A stretch of DNA of 7,635 nt from Spartobacteria bacterium (lineage in GTDB: Bacteria > Verrucomicrobiota > Verrucomicrobiia > Chthoniobacterales > UBA10450): assembly GCA_003445855.1 (NCBI GenBank), contig DMCG01000051.1:1-7635 (forward strand), read 5' to 3'. The notes below the pieces were generated by a model. The model searched no databases, was not told where the DNA came from, and was given only the letters and a program-made list of their open reading frames with translations. Position numbers and translations under genes: made by a program. Positions 7,069 to 7,635 of the stretch are shown here, piece after piece (the first letter of the stretch is position 1; each line of letters starts with the position of its first letter).

Positions 7069-7341
7069 ATGTTTTACGTTTACGTACTCCATTCGGTTCG
7101 AGACGCGGGACTCTACATCGGTTACTCAACGGATCTGCGCCGGCGTCTGGGCGAACATAAACAAGGTGCGTCACGAGCAACCAGCTACCGTGGCCCGTGG
7201 AACCTGATTTATTATGAGGCTTACATTGAAGAGAGCGATGCGATCGGCCGGGAACGTTATCTTAAAAGCGGAGGCGGCAGACGGCTGGTGCGATCCCAGC
7301 TGCGCAATTACTTCGCTAAGCATCCTCTTCGAGCCGCGTAA
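7069..7341 (+). CDS. Small GIY-YIG nuclease-domain protein (UPF0213 type)
   Basis: This 90-residue protein is almost entirely one GIY-YIG domain. The first motif is YVYVLHS (residues 3-9), the second is LYIGYSTDLRRRLGEH (15-30) with the conserved Arg cluster 24-26 and His30, and the metal-binding Glu is Glu62 in GRERYLKS. PWNLIYYEAY (43-52) and the basic tail RRLVRSQL also match the small stand-alone members. GIY-YIG domains cleave DNA using one metal ion; the biological role of stand-alone UPF0213 proteins is largely unknown. The start lies 4 bases after the M28 stop, so the two are probably co-transcribed although functionally unrelated. The stop codon TAA (7339-7341) lies inside a palindromic repeat, which may mean that the last residues come from repeat DNA. 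Confidence 0.9.
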   Translation: MFYVYVLHSVRDAGLYIGYSTDLRRRLGEHKQGASRATSYRGPWNLIYYEAYIEESDAIGRERYLKSGGGRRLVRSQLRNYFAKHPLRAA

Positions 7342-7380
7342 GGCGAAGCCGCGTATTACGCGGCGAAGCCTTTTACGCGG
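7334..7380. repeat. Nested palindrome at the end of the GIY-YIG gene
   Basis: An inner stem GCCGCGTA (7348-7355), one-base spacer T and TACGCGGC (7357-7364) sits inside an outer stem, CCGCGTAAGGC (7334-7344) against GCCTTTTACGCGG (7368-7380), which pairs fully apart from a 2-base bulge. The word GGCGAAGCC, itself a 3-bp mini-hairpin with a GAA loop, occurs twice (7342-7350 and 7362-7370). The structure could be a transcription terminator-like hairpin, although no T-tract follows, or another member of the local repeat set. Confidence 0.65.
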
Positions 7381-7488
7381 GAAACCCAGCGTCGAATTTA
7401 AAGCGAAGCGGGATGCGATGTTGAAGAAATGATGGATTGGATCGAAAAATTCGGTCTACTTCTTTTTAGGAGCTGAGCACACCTTTCT
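7342..7488. other. Intergenic gap between the GIY-YIG and mrr-like genes
   Basis: Apart from the palindrome at its left end, this 147-base stretch holds no gene I can support. An AGGAG at 7468-7472 lies 16 bases before the ATG at 7489, farther than a normal Shine-Dalgarno, so its role is doubtful. I see no clear promoter. Confidence 0.4.
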
Positions 7489-7575
7489 ATGACGAAAGTT
7501 CCCACATTCGATGAGCTTATGAATCCGCTGATCGCCGCTCTCCGGGATTTGGGCGGTTCGGGTTCCATCGACGAG
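7489..7575 (+). CDS. Mrr-type restriction protein, N-terminal fragment (truncated at contig end)
   Basis: From ATG at 7489 the frame reads MTKVPTFDELMNPLIAALRD then LGGSGSIDE, which matches the start of Mrr restriction-system proteins (E. coli Mrr begins MTVPTYDKFIEPVLRYLA), i.e. the first helices of the N-terminal winged-helix Mrr_N domain. Full Mrr proteins are about 300 residues and carry a C-terminal PD-(D/E)xK-like nuclease that cuts modified DNA; none of that is present. The frame nominally continues L-Y and then a proline/serine-rich tail to a TAG at the last base, but that part is adapter sequence, so neither tail nor stop is real. Residues Leu30-Tyr31 fit the family and may be genuine, by chance overlapping the adapter. 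Identification rests on about 30 residues. Confidence 0.65.
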
Positions 7576-7635
7576 TTATACACATCTCCGAGCCCACGGG
7601 AAGGACTCCTATCTCCTATGCCGTCTTCTGCTTAG
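7576..7635. other. Illumina Nextera/P7 adapter contamination at contig end
   Basis: The segment begins with TTATACACATCT, the last 12 bases of the Tn5 mosaic end used in Nextera libraries. It continues with CCGAGCCCACG (7588-7598), the Nextera read-2 adapter. Then come an 8-base index GGACTCCT (7603-7610), which equals Nextera index N705, and ATCTC plus TATGCCGTCTTCTGCTT (7611-7633), the P7 flow-cell end. Differences from the canonical adapter are few: GAGAC is read as GGGAA, one G as C before TATGCC, and an extra A near the end, all consistent with low-quality read tails. This is technical sequence, not genome. Confidence 0.95.

Noticed and set aside
7214..7432. Alternative frame reading past the GIY-YIG stop (ends AKRDAMLKK)
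   Set aside because: It overlaps the confident GIY-YIG frame for most of its length, has no family motifs, and its tail only translates the palindrome and spacer.
7398..7583. Minus-strand 61-codon open frame
   Set aside because: It starts inside adapter sequence and has no recognisable protein features.
7489..7635. Complete 48-residue small protein ending exactly at the window end
   Set aside because: The C-terminal ~18 residues and the TAG stop are translated Nextera adapter; only about the first 30 residues are genomic.

Overview
The window looks like a metagenome-assembled fragment of a Gram-negative soil bacterium, most likely from Verrucomicrobiota (Chthoniobacterales / 'Udaeobacter'-like). 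That placement is inferred from moderately high GC, weak or absent Shine-Dalgarno sequences, exported hydrolases with signal peptides, and short palindromic repeats packed between genes. No marker gene fixes the taxonomy. Both ends cut a gene. The right end is not natural DNA: the last ~60 bases are a degraded Illumina Nextera/P7 adapter with its index, so the real sequence stops near 7575-7581.

Layout. On the minus strand at the left are a MarC-family membrane protein (1298 to 726) and, 33 bases downstream in the same direction and reading frame, the N-terminal ~230 residues of a multi-pass glycosyltransferase-39/ArnT-like protein that runs off the left edge. A short divergent spacer (1299-1384) separates these from a plus-strand run: an exported M3 oligopeptidase (1385-3517), a peptide-binding ABC-type lipoprotein (3665-5293), an exported M28 aminopeptidase with all zinc ligands present (5379-7064), a small GIY-YIG nuclease (7069-7341), and the first ~30 codons of an Mrr-type restriction protein (from 7489), broken by the adapter.

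The three central genes make a coherent set. An M3 oligopeptidase, an oligopeptide-binding lipoprotein and an M28 peptidase all carry export signals, so together they plausibly handle peptides outside the cytoplasmic membrane. No permease or ATPase for the binding protein is present. The GIY-YIG gene starts 4 bases after the M28 stop and is probably co-transcribed with it.

Almost all the intergenic space in the plus-strand cluster is palindromic. There is a ~77-bp MITE-like element with GTTATC ends and two 3-nt-loop hairpins before the binding-protein gene, a 58-bp double hairpin before the M28 gene, and a nested hairpin that contains the GIY-YIG stop codon. These resemble REP/BIME-type repeats. 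One of them appears to supply the start codon of the binding-protein gene. I do not see a clearly new multi-gene system. The most consequential observations are the adapter artefact and the repeat family.
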